A DNA stretch of 64,000 nt from Sabellastarte sp. h YS-2021 (taxonomy: Eukaryota > Annelida > Polychaeta > Sabellida > Sabellidae). Position numbers and translations under genes: made by a program. Shown in pieces: positions 62,104 through 64,000 of this stretch (positions within the stretch are counted from its first letter, which is position 1; each line of letters begins with the position of its first letter). The stretch lies in assembly GCA_964017235.1 (NCBI GenBank), contig OZ024938.1, positions 4,331,454-4,395,453 of the forward strand, in the 5' to 3' direction. Under the pieces are notes generated by a model. It had not been told where the DNA came from. It saw only the letters and a list, made by a program, of their open reading frames with translations, and did not search any database.

Positions 62104-63197
62104 ATGAAGCAACATCAACTGAAAATCAATGGAAAACATGAAATTCCACGAATAACCACCCTCAGAAATGAGTTAGAAGAAAGGCAATTTAGCCTGGAAT
62201 GTTTTAGGACATGTAGAATCCAACTGCACAGGTTTCAGCCAATTCTGAGACAAAAACTTTCTTCACATTTCCAGGGTAAACATCCCTGGCAAGTGTATGA
62301 CACATGTTTTAGGACATGTGGAATCCAACTGCACAGGTTTCAGCCAATTCTGAGACAAAAATTTTGTTCACATTTCCGGGATAAACACCCCCTGGCAAGG
62401 GTATGACACCCAGGGGATCTCCTGTTACCAAACCAGCCGACTTTTGACACTGCAGGTAGATTCTAGGATGTCTGGGCAACATTCTGGCCAAATTTGAGCA
62501 TGACATTCCGGAAAATAAAAAAAGTTACACAGGAAACATGAAGCAACATCAACTGAAAATCAATGGAAAACATGAAATTCCACGAATAACCACCTTCAGA
62601 ATTAAGTTAGAAGAAAGACAATTTAGCCTGGAATGTTTTAGGACATGTAGAATCCAACTGCACAGGTTTCAGCCAATTCTGAGACAAAAATTTTCTTCAC
62701 ATTTCCGGGATAAACACCCCCCTGGCAAGGGTATGACACCCAGGGGATCTCCTATTTTGCCAAACCAGCCGACTTTTGACACTGCAGGCAGATTCTAGAA
62801 TGTCTGGGCAACATTCTGGCCAAATTTGAGCATGATATTCTGGAAAATAAAAAAAGTTACACAGGAAACATGAAGCAACATCAACTGAAAATCAATGGAA
62901 AACATGAAATTCCACGAATAACCACCCTCAGAATTGAGTTAGAAGAAAGGCAATTTAGCCTAGAATGTTTTAGGACATGTAGAATACAACTGCACAGATT
63001 TCAGCCAATTTTCAGACAAAAATTTTTTTCACATTTCCGGGATGAACACCCCCTGGCAAGGGTATGACACCCAGGGAGTCTCCTATTACCAAACCAGATG
63101 ACTTTTGACATTGCATGCAGATTCTAGGATGTCTGGGCAACATTCTGGCCAAATTTGAGCATGATATTCTGGAAAATAAAAAAGTTACACAGGGAAC
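62104..63197 (+). repeat. Block D HOR unit, 3-mer with X434 (1,094 bp)
   Basis: Monomers at 62104 (X434), 62538 and 62870 (ccaattttcagac). It lies 3,939 bp from the unit at 58165 and reads the same by eye. Confidence 0.92.
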
Positions 63198-64000
63198 ATG
63201 AAGCAACATCAACTGAAAATCAATGGAAAACATGAAATTCCACGAATAACCACCCTCAGAAATGAGTTAGAAGAAAGGCAATTTAGCCTGGAATGTTTTA
63301 GGACATGTAGAATCCAACTGCACAGGTTTCAGCCAATTCTGAGACAAAAACTTTCTTCACATTTCCAGGGTAAACATCCCTGGCAAGTGTATGACACATG
63401 TTTTAGGACATGTGGAATCCAACTGCACAGGTTTCAGCCAATTCTGAGACAAAAATTTTCTTCACATTTCCGGGATAAACACCCCTGGCAAGTGTATGAC
63501 ATCCAGGGGGTCTCCTATTATCAAACCAGTCGACTTTTGACACTGCAGGTAGATTCTAGGATGTCTGGGCAACATTCTGGCCAAATTTGAGCATGACATT
63601 CTGGAAAATAAAAACGTTGCACAGGAAACATGAAGCAACAGCAACTGAAAATCAATGGAAAACATCAAATTCCACGAATAACCACCTTCAGAATTGAGTT
63701 AGAAGAAAGACAATTTAGCCTGGAATGTTTTAGGACATGTAGAATCCAACTGCACAGGTTTCAGCCAATTCTGAGACAAAAATTTTCTTCACATTTCCAG
63801 GATAAACACCCCCTGGAAAGGGTATGACACCCAGGGGATCTCCTGTTACCAAACCAGCCGACTTTTGACACTGCAGGTAGATTCTAGGATGTCTGGGCAA
63901 CATTCTGGCCAAATTTGAGCATGACATTCCGGAAAATAAAAAAAGTTACACAGGAAACATGAAGCAACATCAACTGAAAATCAATGGAAAACATGAAATT
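63198..64000 (+). repeat. Block D HOR unit, cut by the window end
   Basis: Monomers at 63198 (X432 with gacatccagg), 63630 (ccctggaaaggg) and the first 42 bp of 63959. It lies 3,939 bp from 59259 and shares both private marks, but has the intact cccctggcaag. The array continues beyond the window. Confidence 0.92.

Larger units (their letters stand above)
1..64000 (+). repeat. Satellite DNA array, ~328-bp monomer, higher-order repeats
   Basis: The window is filled from end to end by one tandem repeat family, all copies in the same orientation. About 185 monomer starts can be placed, with spacings mostly 327-332 bp and characteristic short (305-307) and long (409-434) classes. Landmarks in the 328-bp standard monomer: ccacgaataacc at 43-54, ttttaggacatg at 99-110, gcacaggtttcagcc at 123-137, CCCCTGG at 181-187, CCAGGGG at 202-208, a PstI site CTGCAG at 242-247, and an A-rich stretch with AATAAA at 306-311. 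G+C of the consensus is 41.5%. No gap longer than a few bases lies between monomers and no foreign insertion was seen. Reading frames up to 187 codons occur but are by-products of the repeat (see rejected items). I do not recognise the family. Centromeric or heterochromatic location is inference from size and HOR organisation. Confidence 0.97.
61776..64000 (+). repeat. Super-HOR copy 4, cut by the window end
   Basis: Monomer starts 61776, 62104, 62538, 62870, 63198, 63630 and 63959, each 3,939 bp from copy 3. Shared private marks: ccaattttcagac, gacatccagg and ccctggaaaggg. Two clear differences: cccctggcaag against cccctgacaag, and ccaccttcag against ccactttcag. Confidence 0.89.

Noticed and set aside
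1-64000. CRISPR array or bacterial repeat locus
   Set aside because: Repeats are contiguous, with no unique spacers. The monomer is about ten times too long and no cas-like genes are present.
1-64000. Monomer as a dimer of two related ~164-bp halves
   Set aside because: Comparing the halves by eye shows no sustained similarity. The only internal repeats are acattctgg twice at 24 bp and the 104-bp duplication of the long classes.
1-64000. Inverted monomer blocks
   Set aside because: All monomer heads are on the + strand; I found no orientation switch.

Overview
The whole 64 kb window is one uninterrupted tandem satellite array. I see no protein-coding gene, RNA gene, CRISPR array, transposon insertion or unique-sequence spacer. 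About 185 monomer starts can be placed, each at the A of the sequence atgaagcaac or a mutated form of it. All are head-to-tail on the + strand. The standard monomer is 328 bp, with 41.5% G+C (136/328) in a consensus I wrote out and counted by hand. It has only 3 CpG where about 14 are expected from base composition. This is eukaryotic satellite DNA with a long history of cytosine methylation, of the kind found at centromeres, pericentromeres or subtelomeric heterochromatin. I do not recognise the satellite family and cannot name the species; vertebrate and plant both remain possible.

Monomers come in a few length classes. They are standard 328; L332 (extra C plus a TTTTG-type insertion); S306 (a 22-bp deletion between CTG microhomologies, 305-307 bp); X410 (a roughly 104-bp internal tandem duplication plus the 22-bp deletion); X432 (the duplication alone); and X434 (an X432 front fused to another monomer's tail). 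These classes and private point variants reveal higher-order repeats (HORs).

Layout. Block A, 1-13,354: a 10-monomer HOR of about 3.35 kb in two alternating phases, giving a true 20-monomer, 6,694-bp period. Transition, 13,355-14,315. Block B1, 14,316-22,088: a 6-monomer HOR of 2,024-2,026 bp. An in-register island of block-A monomers, 22,089-23,709. A second transition that repeats the first one, 23,710-25,959. Block B2, 25,960 to about 30,400. Block C, about 30,400-38,125: a mosaic of B, D-like and private monomers with a 2.8-3.1 kb local duplication. Block D, 38,126-64,000: a 4-monomer, 1,421-bp HOR with one-monomer losses (1,094, 1,089, 760 and 737 bp) and a gain (1,751 bp). From about 49.5 kb onwards these are organised into 3.94-kb super-repeats that look like the youngest part of the array.

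Nothing here works as a gene set. The biology is array evolution: unequal crossing-over and gene-conversion-like exchange, visible as chimeric monomers. A conserved 7-bp dyad (CCCCTGG/CCAGGGG, 14-nt gap) occurs in nearly every monomer and is the one internal element that might have a structural role. All block boundaries, copy spacings and shared variants were read by eye; no identity percentages were computed.
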